A stretch of DNA of 64,000 nucleotides from Streptomyces akebiae (GTDB taxonomy: Bacteria; Actinomycetota; Actinomycetes; Streptomycetales; Streptomycetaceae). The notes below the pieces were generated by a model. The model was given only the letters and a program-made list of their open reading frames with translations. It ran no database searches and had not been told where the DNA came from. Of this stretch, positions 50,719 to 62,498 are shown in pieces. The stretch is from contig NZ_CP080647.1 of the NCBI RefSeq assembly GCF_019599145.1, forward strand, positions 6,696,001 to 6,760,000. The letters are read 5' to 3'. Within the stretch, counting starts at the first letter, position 1; each line of letters starts with the position of its first letter. Both the position numbers and the translations under genes were made by a program.

Positions 50719-51921
50719 CTAGGCCTTGGCGCCGGCCTTCCCCCGCTCCCGGGCCAGCTCGGCGGCGTCCCGCTTGAACGCCCACTCCATCTTGGGCTCC
50801 ATGGCGAACCGGAACATCCGCTGCACCGGCGGGGTGCACAACACGGTGATGACGGCCGCCGCGAAGACCGTGACGAGGAGCTCGCCGAGCGGCTGGTACA
50901 CCCACGCGTTGGCGTCGTACCAGTCCCAGAAGCGCGAGCCCTTGGCGAGGAACCCGTGCAGCAGGTAGCCGTACAGCGTGCCCGCGCCCAGGACGGTGAA
51001 CCACATCTTCCGCCGGGGCACCCAGGCGAAGAAGCAGGTGGTGAGCACCATGGAGCAGCCGAAGAGCGCGAAGGTCATGACGACCCCGGCCCACCACGGC
51101 GCCCCCAACTCCTGCGCGCTGTCACGGTGGTAGAACCACGCCGAGTTCATGTGCGGCCCCACCCAGTACGCCATCGCCAGCGCGGCAGCCGCCACCGGCA
51201 CGGAGAGCATCCGCACCTCACGACGCCGCATGAACTGGAAGTGCGCGGGCTTCATGAAGAGGCCGACGACGAAGAACGGCAGGAACTGCAGGACGCGTTG
51301 CAGGTCCAGGTCGTCGCCGATGTCGGGCGAGACGGAGGCGAGCGCCGCGATGCCGAGCGCCACCGGGATCGGCCAGCGCACGACCTTCCACAGCGGGGTC
51401 GTCAGCCGCCACACGAACAGCGCGATCAGGAACCAGGTGAGGTACCACGGGTCGAGCAGGCTGATCGGGTGCGAGGGATCGTCGTTGCCGTACCGCTTGA
51501 AGACGGAGTACGCGATCTCGAAGAGGACGTACGGCACGGCGATGCCGGTGATCAGCCGACGGAGCCGGTCGGCGCGCATGTCGAAACTGCGCGAGAAGTA
51601 GCCGGAGATGATGATGAACGCCGGCATGTGGAAGGTGTACACGAACATGTACAGCGCCTCGGCGGCGCGGCTGTGGTCGGTCAGCGGCTCCCACGCGTGC
51701 CCCATCGCGACGAGCACGATGGCGAGGTACTTGGCGTTGTCGAAGAACGCGTCACGTTGTTTGGCCGGTCTGGCCTCCGGGGAGGCGCCACTTGGCGTCG
51801 GGTGAGGGGACGAGGACTTCAGCGAGCGCGGACTCGGCACTCCGTCGGCCGGCGACTGTGGTGACTGTGCCGGCGGGAGCGGCGCCCTGGACCGGTCGTG
51901 CGGTCGCAGCGAGTTCGTCAC
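50719..51921 (-). CDS. Acyltransferase family 3 membrane protein
   Basis: A 400-residue polytopic protein of the OafA/OpgC-type acyltransferase family. After an N-terminal Ser/Pro-rich 50 residues it starts with RDAFFDNAKYLAIVLVAMGH, the family opening with its His, then YTFHMPAFIIISGYFSRSF and about nine further helices. Such enzymes O-acetylate or succinylate polysaccharides or antibiotics outside the membrane. GTG at 51921 has GGGAGG close upstream. No glycan gene cluster is adjacent. Substrate unknown. Confidence 0.88.
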   Translation of the reverse strand: MTNSLRPHDRSRAPLPPAQSPQSPADGVPSPRSLKSSSPHPTPSGASPEARPAKQRDAFFDNAKYLAIVLVAMGHAWEPLTDHSRAAEALYMFVYTFHMPAFIIISGYFSRSFDMRADRLRRLITGIAVPYVLFEIAYSVFKRYGNDDPSHPISLLDPWYLTWFLIALFVWRLTTPLWKVVRWPIPVALGIAALASVSPDIGDDLDLQRVLQFLPFFVVGLFMKPAHFQFMRRREVRMLSVPVAAAALAMAYWVGPHMNSAWFYHRDSAQELGAPWWAGVVMTFALFGCSMVLTTCFFAWVPRRKMWFTVLGAGTLYGYLLHGFLAKGSRFWDWYDANAWVYQPLGELLVTVFAAAVITVLCTPPVQRMFRFAMEPKMEWAFKRDAAELARERGKAGAKA

Positions 51922-52499
51922 GGACCCTCCCGCCGGGGACCCCGGGGGACGGTCCGAGCACTCGCTGCGCAAGCGGGGGACGAGGCAGCGGTGAACATCT
52001 GAGGCACCCTAGCGTTGTCTGTGCGATTCCGTAAAACCACCGACGTGAATCCTGTATTGAGGGGTACGTGTCACTCACGCGTACCCAGGATTCGGTGAAG
52101 TGTGCATCCTGCAGAACATCACTCTCCGTACACCTCAAGCGCATGGCATGCATCGGTCTGTCCGCATTCATCCCGACTAAATGGTGCATAACATGCGCAG
52201 GCGATTTCGGTGAAATGTCCGGTTAATTACCGCCCTGGGTGGGCCCCTTGATGTGTCTGTGGCAACAATTCGAATTCCCTGCGCTCAGGTTGTGTGTGCA
52301 CGGAAATGATCACCCCGAATTCACTTCCGAAGCCCTCCTGTTGACCGGGGGCGGGGGTGGCGCGGGTGCGGTGCCGTGGCCGACGTTGTCTCAGCCGCTG
52401 CATATGACGGGCTGGTTGGTGGCACGATGGTTCTGGCGGGGTGCGCGTGGGGTCGGCGCCCCGGGCCGGGAGTGCGGACCGACCGAGGGTGTGATCTGT
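51922..52499. other. Divergent intergenic region with an AT-richer core
   Basis: No gene is visible in 578 bp. The part 52010-52330 is clearly less GC-rich than its surroundings and has several short inverted repeats, such as GCGCATG/CATGCGC (52139-52145 and 52192-52198) and GGGTACGTG with CACGCGTACCC near 52071-52095. It probably holds promoters for the acyltransferase and the small membrane protein. Confidence 0.5.
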
Positions 52500-52694
52500 G
52501 TGGCCATTTCGCTGTCAGTGGTGCTCTTGCTGGGGATCATCCTGGTGGTTCTGATGCGAGGAGGGACGATCAAGGCCGGCCCGGCCGTCGTCGCCATCCT
52601 CTTCGGCTTCTTCCTCGCCTCGACGGGCATGGCCGACGACATCCAACGCTTCCTCAACTCGATAGCGGACACGATCAACTCGATCCAGTTCTAG
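52500..52694 (+). CDS. Small conserved membrane protein
   Basis: A 64-residue protein: hydrophobic helix at about 3-20 (ISLSVVLLLGIILVVLM), a short RGGTIKAGP loop, a second helix (AVVAILFGFFLASTGMA), and an amphipathic tail DIQRFLNSIADTINSIQF. GTG at 52500 with GAGGG ten bases upstream; an upstream in-frame GTG at 52491 lacks spacing. It resembles small membrane proteins often seen in streptomycetes, function unknown. A hairpin follows. Confidence 0.75.
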   Translation: MAISLSVVLLLGIILVVLMRGGTIKAGPAVVAILFGFFLASTGMADDIQRFLNSIADTINSIQF

Positions 52695-52759
52695 TGACCG
52701 TACGAACACACAAAGTGAGGAAGCGAACCGCCGGTCACCACCCCGAGACGACGAAAAAA

Positions 52760-52802
52760 CCTCCGGCCCGGTCCGAGGATCATCTCGAAACCGGGCCGGA
52801 GG
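52760..52802. terminator. Terminator of the small membrane protein gene
   Basis: CCTCCGGCCCGGT at 52760-52772 pairs with ACCGGGCCGGAGG at 52790-52802, preceded by six A. Confidence 0.75.
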
Positions 52803-52930
52803 CCATGAGGGCGGGCGGATCGGGCACGCGAGGGACACGGACAGCACTCCGCCGTGTTCTGTGGCTTGCCCCGCTCGGCGACGCGCATCACGCGGTGGGC
52901 CGACACGACGGGTTCGCTCCCCGGGAAATG

Positions 52931-52972
52931 ATCAGGGCCAGGCGGAGGAAGGATCCTCTGACTGGCCCTGAT
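52931..52972 (-). terminator. Terminator of tRNA-Gly
   Basis: ATCAGGGCCAG at 52931-52941 pairs with CTGGCCCTGAT at 52962-52972. It lies just beyond the tRNA 3' end on the minus strand. Confidence 0.7.
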
Positions 52973-52980
52973 TCGTTCAG

Positions 52981-53051
52981 AGCGGGCGACGGGAATCGAA
53001 CCCGCGTAGCTAGTTTGGAAGACTAGGGCTCTACCATTGAGCTACGCCCGC
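52981..53051 (-). tRNA. tRNA-Gly (anticodon TCC)
   Basis: The minus strand gives acceptor GCGGGCG/CGCCCGC, D arm GCTCAATGGTAGAGC, anticodon stem CTAGT/ACTAG with loop CTTCCAA, and T arm GGGTTCGATTCCC. CCA is not encoded. Confidence 0.95.
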
Positions 53052-53229
53052 ACAGCACGCGCCGCAGGTCGGAGGACCGCGGCACAGAAGGCATCGTAGC
53101 GGGTCGGGCGCCTTCGCCGCACACCCCTTCCGGGGCGCGCCCCGGAAGCCGCCGTCGCACGCGCCCGCGCGCTCGGTAAATCCGGCAACCGTATGGCCTG
53201 CGGGCATGTACCCTACGTGTCGCACCAGA

Positions 53230-53306
53230 CGGGGTGTGGCGCAGCTTGGTAGCGCGTCCGCTTTGGGAGCGGAAGGCCGTGGGTTCAAATCCCGCCACCC
53301 CGACCA
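53230..53306 (+). tRNA. tRNA-Pro (anticodon TGG)
   Basis: Acceptor CGGGGTG/CACCCCG, D arm GCGCAGCTTGGTAGCGC, anticodon stem TCCGC/GCGGA with loop TTTGGGA, T arm GGGTTCAAATCCC, then discriminator A and an encoded CCA. Confidence 0.95.
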
Positions 53307-53503
53307 CCGCGCCGGTACGGCGTCACCCGCCACCGGCAAGATCGCCTTTTGGGGCGTGTACCGCCTGCGGTTACTATGCAAGCTGCGCGCCCGTGTGTCT
53401 GCACTCTCACGTCTCTCAAGGGCCGCGAATCCGCTGAAGCCCCGCCGTACCGGTGGGGGACATAGCAGAACCCCAAGAAGTCAGCCCCCAAGGAGACCGA
53501 ACC

Positions 53504-54913
53504 GTGAAGAGCGCCGTGGAGACCCTGAACCCGACCCGGGTTCGGCTCAGCATCGAGGTGCCCTTCGAGGAGCTCAAGGACAGCCTCGACGCGGCGTACA
53601 AGAAGATCAACCAGCAGGTCACGGTGAAGGGCTTCCGCAAGGGCAAGATCCCCGCCCGCGTCATCGACCAGCGGTTCGGCCGCGGTGCGGTCCTGGAGGA
53701 GGCGGTCAACGACGCGCTTCCGAAGTTCTACACCGACGCGGTCAACGAGGCCGAGCTCAACGTCCTGGGCCAGCCCGAGGTCGACATCACGGAGCTGAAG
53801 GACGGCGAGACGCTGAACTTCACCGCCGAGGTCGACGTCCGCCCGACCATCGAGATCCCGGACTACTCCGGCATCGAGGTCGAGGTCGACGCCGTCGAGG
53901 TCACCGAGGAGGACATCGAGAAGGCGGTCGAGCAGCTCCGCGAGCGCTTCGCCTCCACCTCCCCGGTCGAGCGTGCCGCCGAGGACGGCGACGTCGTGAC
54001 GCTCGACCTGGAGGCCAAGGTCGACGGAGAGATCCTGGAGGACGGAGTCGCCGAGGGCGTCTCCTACACCATCGGCTCCGGCGAGCTGCTGGACGGCATC
54101 GACGACGCCGTGAAGGGCCTGGAGGCCGGTGGCGAGGCCACCTTCACCTCCGAGCTCAAGGGTGGCTCGGCGGCCGGCAAGGAGGCCGAGGTCACCGTCA
54201 AGGTCTCCCAGGTCGCCTCCCGGGAACTCCCGGCCCTGGACGACGAGTTCGCCCAGCTCGCCTCCGAGTTCGACACCCTCGAGGAGCTGCGCGCCGACAG
54301 CCGCAAGCGCCTGGAGAACATGAAGCAGTACGACCAGGCCACGCAGGCCCAGGAGCGCGTCCTGGAGAAGCTGCTGGAGCTCGTCGAGGTGCCCGTCCCC
54401 GAGAAGCTGCTCGAGGACGAGATCAACACCCGCAAGCACAACCTGGAGCACCACCAGCTCGGCCAGATGGGTCTCGACCTCGAGAAGTACCTCGAGATCC
54501 AGGGCAAGACGGTCGAGGAGTTCGACGCCGAGACCAAGGAAGCGGCCGTCAAGGGCATCAAGACCCAGTTCGTCCTCGACGAGCTGGTCGCCAAGGAGAA
54601 GCTGAACGTCAACCAGGAGGAGCTCACCGAGCACCTCATGCGCCGCGCGGCTTCCTCCGGCATGTCCCCGGACCAGTTCGCCCAGGCCGTCGTCCAGAAC
54701 AACCAGGTCCAGCTCCTGGTCGGCGAGGTCGCCCGCGGCAAGGCCCTGGCCCTGGTCGTCGAGTCCGCCACCGTGAAGGACACGAACGGCGAGATCGTCG
54801 ACCTGGACGACGACGAGGACGAGGAGACCACCGAGGCCACAGAGGCCGCCGAGGGATCCGTCGAGGAGGCCCCCGCCGCGGCTGAGGCCGAGGAGAAGGC
54901 CCCCGAGGCCTGA
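53504..54913 (+). CDS. tig: Trigger factor (ribosome-associated chaperone)
   Basis: A 469-residue peptidyl-prolyl isomerase that binds the ribosomal exit tunnel. The N-terminal ribosome-binding loop is [17 protein letters not shown] near residue 44, the FKBP-like domain at about 150-240 contains [14 protein letters not shown] and [17 protein letters not shown], and the helical C-domain ends in an acidic tail [22 protein letters not shown] at 53504 with AAGGAG upstream, just after tRNA-Pro. Followed by a perfect terminator and then clpP1. Well-supported. Confidence 0.96.
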   Translation: MKSAVETLNPTRVRLSIEVPFEELKDSLDAAYKKINQQVTVKGFRKGKIPARVIDQRFGRGAVLEEAVNDALPKFYTDAVNEAELNVLGQPEVDITELKDGETLNFTAEVDVRPTIEIPDYSGIEVEVDAVEVTEEDIEKAVEQLRERFASTSPVERAAEDGDVVTLDLEAKVDGEILEDGVAEGVSYTIGSGELLDGIDDAVKGLEAGGEATFTSELKGGSAAGKEAEVTVKVSQVASRELPALDDEFAQLASEFDTLEELRADSRKRLENMKQYDQATQAQERVLEKLLELVEVPVPEKLLEDEINTRKHNLEHHQLGQMGLDLEKYLEIQGKTVEEFDAETKEAAVKGIKTQFVLDELVAKEKLNVNQEELTEHLMRRAASSGMSPDQFAQAVVQNNQVQLLVGEVARGKALALVVESATVKDTNGEIVDLDDDEDEETTEATEAAEGSVEEAPAAAEAEEKAPEA

Positions 54914-54934
54914 CCGCTCCGCTCGTGACGCCGT

Positions 54935-54973
54935 GATGGGCCCCCGGGGATCTTGTCCCCCCGGGGGCCCATC
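54935..54973. terminator. Perfect 15-bp hairpin after tig
   Basis: GATGGGCCCCCGGGG at 54935-54949 pairs with CCCCGGGGGCCCATC at 54959-54973, loop of nine bases. A weak copy of the dispersed element (GGCACGGGGAACCGCGCGAG) follows at about 54985. Confidence 0.85.
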
Positions 54974-55068
54974 CGCTTCCCCGAAGGCACGGGGAACCGC
55001 GCGAGCAGCGCCCCTTCGGCCGGCCGGTGGCGACCGGGCATTCCCCCTTCGGCCCGGCCGGGTACATG

Positions 55069-55082
55069 CGCTGACAGCGAAC
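55069..55082. promoter_or_regulatory. Candidate ClgR operator upstream of clpP1
   Basis: CGCTGACAGCGAAC reads GTTCGC-N5-GCG on the opposite strand, the reported ClgR box. It lies 144 bases upstream of the clpP1 start. Confidence 0.65.
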
Positions 55083-55225
55083 AGTTCCCTTTGCGGGATT
55101 CACCGGCGGATCCACCGCGTTAGGGTCCATGAATACGAGGGCGGAGCCATCGGCGAAACGGCTCGGCCCCCGGAAGGGAAACGTGAAGACGGCCCGGCGC
55201 CGTCGTAAGACGAGCAGGTGGATAC

Positions 55226-55852
55226 GTGACGAATCTGATGCCCTCCGCCGCCGGCGAGCCTTCCATCGGCGGTGGCCTCGGCGACCATGTCTACAACCGG
55301 CTGCTCAACGAGCGGATCATCTTCCTCGGCCAGCCGGTCGACGACGACATCGCGAACAAGATCACTGCACAGCTGCTGCTCCTTGCCGCCGACCCGGACA
55401 AGGACATCTACCTCTACATCAACAGCCCGGGCGGTTCCATCACGGCCGGCATGGCGATCTACGACACCATGCAGTACATCAAGAACGACGTGGTGACCAT
55501 CGCCATGGGTCTCGCGGCCTCGATGGGGCAGTTCCTGCTCAGCGCGGGCACCCCGGGCAAGCGCTTCGCGCTGCCGAACGCCGAGATCCTGATCCACCAG
55601 CCCTCCGCGGGCCTGGCCGGCTCCGCCTCGGACATCAAGATCCACGCCGAGCGGCTGCTGCACACCAAGAAGCGCATGGCCGAGCTCACCTCCCAGCACA
55701 CGGGCCAGTCGGTCGAGCAGATCACCCGTGACTCGGACCGCGACCGCTGGTTCGACGCCTTCGAGGCCAAGGACTACGGCCTCATCGACGACGTCATCGC
55801 CACCGCCGCGGGCATGCCGGGCGGCGGCGGCACCGGGGCCGGGCAGGCGTGA
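55226..55852 (+). CDS. clpP1: ATP-dependent Clp protease proteolytic subunit 1
   Basis: A 208-residue serine protease subunit. Catalytic Ser99 in [12 protein letters not shown], His124 in ILIHQPS and Asp near 173 in RDSDRDRWF give a complete triad; [12 protein letters not shown] is the oxyanion region. It forms the tetradecamer with ClpP2 and works with ClpX and ClpC. GTG start with AGGTGG nearby; an ATG four codons later is possible. 79 bp separate it from clpP2, so they are cotranscribed. A ClgR-type box lies upstream. Confidence 0.96.
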   Translation: MTNLMPSAAGEPSIGGGLGDHVYNRLLNERIIFLGQPVDDDIANKITAQLLLLAADPDKDIYLYINSPGGSITAGMAIYDTMQYIKNDVVTIAMGLAASMGQFLLSAGTPGKRFALPNAEILIHQPSAGLAGSASDIKIHAERLLHTKKRMAELTSQHTGQSVEQITRDSDRDRWFDAFEAKDYGLIDDVIATAAGMPGGGGTGAGQA

Positions 55853-55931
55853 CGGCACCCGCCGGCACGCTCACCCCCGTAACGCCCTCAGCCGACCGCC
55901 TCAGCCCCTTTCAGGCTCCCAGGAGACACAA

Positions 55932-56612
55932 GTGAACGACTTCCCCGGCAGCGGCCTCCACGACAGCGCACGCTCCCAGTACTCGGGTCCGACGGCCGAG
56001 TCCCGTTACGTCATCCCGCGCTTCGTCGAGCGCACCTCGCAGGGCATCCGCGAGTACGACCCGTACGCGAAGCTCTTCGAGGAGCGGGTGATCTTCCTCG
56101 GCGTGCAGATCGACGACGCCTCCGCCAACGACGTCATGGCGCAGCTGCTGTGCCTGGAGTCGATGGACCCCGACCGGGACATCTCGGTCTACATCAACAG
56201 CCCCGGCGGCTCCTTCACGGCGCTCACCGCGATCTACGACACGATGCAGTTCGTGAAGCCCGACATCCAGACGGTCTGCATGGGCCAGGCGGCCTCCGCC
56301 GCCGCGATCCTGCTGGCCGCCGGCACGCCGGGCAAGCGGATGGCGCTGCCGAACGCCCGCGTCCTGATCCACCAGCCGTACAGCGAGACGGGCCGCGGCC
56401 AGGTCTCCGACCTGGAGATCGCCGCCAACGAGATCCTCCGCATGCGTGCCCAGCTGGAGGACATGCTGGCCAAGCACTCGACCACGCCGATCGAGAAGAT
56501 CCGCGAGGACATCGAGCGCGACAAGATCCTCACGGCCGAGGACGCGCTGTCGTACGGCCTGATCGACCAGATCATCTCCACGCGGAAGATGAACAACGCG
56601 GACGTCCGCTGA
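55932..56612 (+). CDS. clpP2: ATP-dependent Clp protease proteolytic subunit 2
   Basis: A 226-residue paralogue of ClpP1 with Ser122 in [11 protein letters not shown], His147 in VLIHQPYSE, and Asp in the expected position near 196 (EDIERDKIL). The N-terminal 40 residues are longer and may be a processed propeptide. GTG at 55932 with AGGAG six bases upstream. It makes the mixed ClpP1P2 complex. Second gene of the clpP1P2 operon. Confidence 0.96.
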   Translation: MNDFPGSGLHDSARSQYSGPTAESRYVIPRFVERTSQGIREYDPYAKLFEERVIFLGVQIDDASANDVMAQLLCLESMDPDRDISVYINSPGGSFTALTAIYDTMQFVKPDIQTVCMGQAASAAAILLAAGTPGKRMALPNARVLIHQPYSETGRGQVSDLEIAANEILRMRAQLEDMLAKHSTTPIEKIREDIERDKILTAEDALSYGLIDQIISTRKMNNADVR

Positions 56613-56638
56613 CGGCGGAAAAGCTGTATTGTCTGCCG

Positions 56639-56711
56639 CCCCTTGGCATGGTTGGCACCGTTTGACCCAGTGCACGGCAAGGTGCACGTCAAAGCGAACC
56701 GTGCCAAGGGG
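56639..56711 (+). promoter_or_regulatory. Long imperfect hairpin in the clpP2-clpX gap
   Basis: CCCCTTGGCA at 56639-56648 pairs with TGCCAAGGGG at 56702-56711; inside, GTTTGAC pairs with GTCAAAG-type bases and GTGCAC with GTGCAC. It may be a clpP terminator, a clpX leader structure, or both. Confidence 0.55.
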
Positions 56712-56815
56712 GGCCCGAACGGGGGGCCCGGCAAGGTACCGTCGACATAAGGCAGCACCAGGAGCCGCTGGATTCCAATCGTCCAGGCGTCTCCCAGGCG
56801 AAGGGGAAGCACACC

Positions 56816-58102
56816 GTGGCACGCATCGGTGACGGCGGCGATCTGCTCAAGTGCTCGTTCTGCGGCAAGAGCCAGAAGCAGGTCAAGAAGCTCATCGCAG
56901 GGCCCGGTGTGTACATCTGCGACGAGTGCATCGACCTCTGTAACGAGATCATCGAGGAGGAGCTCGCCGAGACCAGCGAGGTTCGCTGGGAGGAGCTCCC
57001 GAAGCCCCGCGAGATCTATGAGTTCCTCGAGGGGTACGTAGTCGGCCAGGAGGCGGCCAAGAAGGCGCTCTCCGTAGCCGTCTACAACCACTACAAGCGG
57101 GTCCAGGCCGGTGAGAACGGCGGCGGTCAAAGCCGCGAGGACGCCATCGAGTTGGCGAAGTCCAACATCCTTCTGCTGGGCCCCACGGGCTCCGGCAAGA
57201 CCCTCCTCGCCCAGACCCTCGCGCGCATGCTGAACGTCCCGTTCGCGATCGCGGACGCGACCGCGCTGACGGAGGCGGGGTACGTCGGCGAGGACGTCGA
57301 GAACATCCTGCTGAAGCTCATCCAGGCGGCCGACTACGACGTCAAGAAGGCCGAGACCGGGATCATCTACATCGACGAGATCGACAAGGTGGCCCGAAAG
57401 AGCGAAAATCCGTCCATCACCCGCGACGTGTCGGGTGAGGGCGTCCAGCAGGCGCTGCTGAAGATCCTGGAAGGCACCACGGCGTCGGTCCCGCCCCAGG
57501 GCGGCCGCAAGCACCCGCACCAGGAGTTCATCCAGATCGACACGACGAACGTCCTGTTCATCGTGGGCGGTGCCTTCGCGGGCCTGGAGAAGATCATCGA
57601 GTCCCGGGCCGGTGCCAAGGGCATCGGTTTCGGCGCGACGATCCGTTCCAAGCGAGAGCTGGAGTCCAAGGACCAGTTCGAGGACGTCATGCCGGAGGAC
57701 CTGGTCAAGTTCGGCATGATCCCGGAGTTCATCGGCCGCCTCCCGGTCATCACCTCGGTCCACAACCTGGACCGCGAGGCCCTGCTCCAGATCCTCGTCG
57801 AGCCCCGCAACGCGCTGGTGAAGCAGTACCAGCGCCTCTTCGAACTCGACGGCGTGGAGCTGGACTTCGAGCGCGAGGCGCTGGAGGCCATCGCCGACCA
57901 GGCCATCCTCCGCCAGACCGGCGCCCGCGGCCTGCGCGCCATCATGGAGGAAGTCCTGATGTCCGTGATGTACGAGGTCCCGTCCCGCAAGGACGTGGCC
58001 CGAGTCGTCATCACCGCGGACGTCGTCCACTCCAACGTGAATCCGACCCTGATCCCGCGGGATGCGCGGGGGCGGGGGCCGGGGGAGCAGAAGACGGCGT
58101 AG
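56816..58102 (+). CDS. clpX: Clp protease ATP-binding unfoldase ClpX
   Basis: A 428-residue AAA+ unfoldase. The N-terminal zinc domain has C13-x2-C16 and C35-x2-C38 ([18 protein letters not shown]). Walker A is [14 protein letters not shown] near 120, Walker [13 protein letters not shown], the RKH loop sits in RSKRELES and the IGF-like ClpP loop is GFG in [10 protein letters not shown]. It unfolds tagged proteins for ClpP1P2. GTG start. A textbook U-rich terminator follows. Confidence 0.97.
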   Translation: MARIGDGGDLLKCSFCGKSQKQVKKLIAGPGVYICDECIDLCNEIIEEELAETSEVRWEELPKPREIYEFLEGYVVGQEAAKKALSVAVYNHYKRVQAGENGGGQSREDAIELAKSNILLLGPTGSGKTLLAQTLARMLNVPFAIADATALTEAGYVGEDVENILLKLIQAADYDVKKAETGIIYIDEIDKVARKSENPSITRDVSGEGVQQALLKILEGTTASVPPQGGRKHPHQEFIQIDTTNVLFIVGGAFAGLEKIIESRAGAKGIGFGATIRSKRELESKDQFEDVMPEDLVKFGMIPEFIGRLPVITSVHNLDREALLQILVEPRNALVKQYQRLFELDGVELDFEREALEAIADQAILRQTGARGLRAIMEEVLMSVMYEVPSRKDVARVVITADVVHSNVNPTLIPRDARGRGPGEQKTA

Positions 58103-58125
58103 CCGCCGCAGCACTCACGAGATAA

Positions 58126-58160
58126 GGGCACCCGACCAGCTGCGTCGGGTGCCCTTTTTT
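58126..58160 (+). terminator. Terminator of clpX
   Basis: GGGCACCCGA at 58126-58135 pairs with TCGGGTGCCC at 58145-58154, followed by six T. Confidence 0.92.
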
Positions 58161-58282
58161 GCTCGATCTCCTTCTGATTCAAGCCAGTTGATCGCCGAAC
58201 GGTAGTGTCATGACCGCTTCAATGATCTTGTGTCCCTGTCAGGGCAGACCACTCTGATGGTGAGACGGAAGGATTTTTGGCG

Positions 58283-58549
58283 TTGAAGGTAAGACGTTTC
58301 CTTGCAGCGTTGAGCGTGGTCGCGGCGGCGGGGGTCATACCGGTGGCCACAGCCGGCACGGCCCACGCCGGCCCGTTCGACTGCGTGGAGTACCTCAAGT
58401 CCAAAGGCTATGTGGTTGGACCGAAGGTGACCAAGGCATGCAGCTACAATCGGGTTGCCAACAACTGGCAGTGCGTAGGCCAGCTCTCCTTGTTGATAAG
58501 CAACGCCGGGCATGTCTCTGCCGCGTGCAACAAGGCGTTGGGTGACTGA
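58283..58549 (+). CDS. Small secreted protein with four cysteines
   Basis: An 88-residue exported protein. Signal peptide about residues 1-29 (FLAALSVVAAAGVIPVATAG) with cleavage near AHA; mature part about 60 residues with four Cys in FDCVEYLKSKGY, TKACSYNR, WQCVGQL and SAACNKAL, which could form two disulfides. TTG at 58283 has GGAAGGA nine bases upstream; a TTG two codons earlier is closer to the site. Function unknown; it could be an extracellular protein or signal. Confidence 0.7.
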   Translation: MKVRRFLAALSVVAAAGVIPVATAGTAHAGPFDCVEYLKSKGYVVGPKVTKACSYNRVANNWQCVGQLSLLISNAGHVSAACNKALGD

Positions 58550-58557
58550 GCGCGCGA

Positions 58558-58601
58558 CACAAAGGGGCACCCTGCCGGTACCGGCAGGGTGCCCCTTTGT
58601 G
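58558..58601. terminator. Perfect 44-bp palindrome, bidirectional terminator
   Basis: Both arms of 22 bases are exactly complementary with the centre GGTACC. It separates the small secreted protein from the convergent membrane protein gene. Confidence 0.88.
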
Positions 58602-58608
58602 CTGCTGG

Positions 58609-59553
58609 TCAGACCGCGACGCGAACTTCCTTGCGGAGCTTGGCGGCGGTCTCGGCTGCCACGTTCGGGTCCGTCGACTTGCCTGCTGCGAGGTCCGAGT
58701 ACTCCATGGGCATCACGAAGCCGAGCGTGCTGTAGTCGCCCCAGACGCAGTAGACCAGGTTCATCTCGCTCGGTCCGCCGCTCGTGGTGTCGCTCTCGTC
58801 CAGCTTGCCCTTCGCCTTCTGGCACTTCAGGATCGCGCCGTCCAGCGAGTCCGGCGTGTACTCCTCGGCCTCGCCGATGAAGGTGATGTCGTTCTTCTCG
58901 GCCTCTTCCTTCTGCAGGGCGAGGAAGCCGTCGACCGCCTGCTCCGGGTCCTCGATCTCGCCGTAGACGCCGCCGTAGGTGATCATCTTCCCGGCCAGGG
59001 GATTGTTCTCGTCCCCCGACTGGTAGTTGGCGCTGACGTCCTTCGGGTTCTTGATGCCGAACCCTTCGGCCTTCTTCAGCTCCTCGTCGGTCATCTCGTC
59101 ACCGCTGTCGCTGCTCTTCTTGTACTCACTGAGCACAGTCGCCGGCGTCGTCAGCTTGTGCGGCCCGTCGTCCGCGATGTCCGCGCCGCCACCGCCGCCG
59201 AGGACGAAGTACGCGCCCACCGCGACCGCCGCCACCACGGCGACCGCGCCCAGGATGATGCCGACCTTCTTGCCGCCACCGCCGGAGGGCACCGGCGGCT
59301 GCGGCACCGTCGGGTAGGGCTGCTGGCCGTACGGGGCCTGCTGCTGGCCGTACGGCGGGGTCTGGGGCGGAACGCCCTGGGGAGCCTGCTGGGGATACCC
59401 GTAACCCGGCTGCTGCGGCGGCGCCTGCTGCGGGTAGCCGTAGCCGGGCTGGGGGGCGGCCTGCGGCGGCTGCTGGCCGTAGGGGCCCGGCTGACCGTAC
59501 GGTCCGGGCTGCTGGGGCTGCCCGCCGTACGGGCCCGGCTGGTTGTGACTCAT
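58609..59553 (-). CDS. Single-pass membrane protein with Pro/Gln/Gly/Tyr-rich N-terminus
   Basis: A 314-residue protein. Residues 1-95 are repeats of PGPYGQ and YPQQAPPQQPGYG type, a disordered cytoplasmic tail. A helix near 100-120 (VGIILGAVAVVAAVAVGAYFVL) crosses the membrane, and the external domain (about 130-314) has two Cys (ILKCQKAKG, VYCVWGDYS) and a rather acidic surface. Start ATG has GGAGGGG about ten bases upstream. Similar tails occur in other actinobacterial membrane proteins. Divergent from valS. Function unknown. Confidence 0.82.
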   Translation of the reverse strand: MSHNQPGPYGGQPQQPGPYGQPGPYGQQPPQAAPQPGYGYPQQAPPQQPGYGYPQQAPQGVPPQTPPYGQQQAPYGQQPYPTVPQPPVPSGGGGKKVGIILGAVAVVAAVAVGAYFVLGGGGGADIADDGPHKLTTPATVLSEYKKSSDSGDEMTDEELKKAEGFGIKNPKDVSANYQSGDENNPLAGKMITYGGVYGEIEDPEQAVDGFLALQKEEAEKNDITFIGEAEEYTPDSLDGAILKCQKAKGKLDESDTTSGGPSEMNLVYCVWGDYSTLGFVMPMEYSDLAAGKSTDPNVAAETAAKLRKEVRVAV

Positions 59554-59678
59554 GTTCTGGGTTCCCCTCCAGATGCTTATGTGTTCCTGACATCCTGGCG
59601 CAAACACGATGGGTCCCACGCACCGGGGGTCACACCGTTACGGAAGAATCCGGTTTCGGGACCACCCCGTGACACCCC

Positions 59679-59690
59679 TAAACTGGGCGG
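59679..59690 (+). promoter_or_regulatory. Candidate -10 box of a leaderless valS
   Basis: TAAACT at 59679-59684 ends six bases before the GTG at 59691, and no ribosome site is present. Confidence 0.5.
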
Positions 59691-62315
<2,625 letters not shown>

Positions 62316-62335
62316 TTGTTCGCAGGCCATGCGAA

Positions 62336-62364
62336 GGCCCCGGTGCTTCTGCGGCACCGGGGCC
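62336..62364 (+). terminator. Terminator of valS
   Basis: GGCCCCGGTGC at 62336-62346 pairs with GCACCGGGGCC at 62354-62364 around a seven-base loop. Confidence 0.82.
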
Positions 62365-62396
62365 GTCCGCTGGGCGGGGAGAGGGCGCAGCCCTTT

Positions 62397-62430
62397 CAGG
62401 GGCGCGGGGAACTGCGCGAACCAGCCACAC
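62397..62430 (+). repeat. Dispersed GC-rich element downstream of valS
   Basis: CAGGGGCGCGGGGAACTGCG followed by CGAACCAGCCAC on the plus strand, after the valS terminator and in valS direction. Confidence 0.8.
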
Positions 62431-62485
62431 ACCACCCGCCGTCGCCCTACAGCGGGTACCCCCGAGCTCTCAGGCTCCCGATCCG

Positions 62486-62498
62486 TAGACTGGGCCCC
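62486..62498 (+). promoter_or_regulatory. Candidate -10 box of a leaderless folC
   Basis: TAGACT at 62486-62491 lies seven bases before the GTG at 62499, with no ribosome site. Confidence 0.45.

Noticed and set aside
59554..59690. T-box leader of valS
   Set aside because: The leader is too short, has no specifier stem or T-box sequence, and the start appears leaderless.
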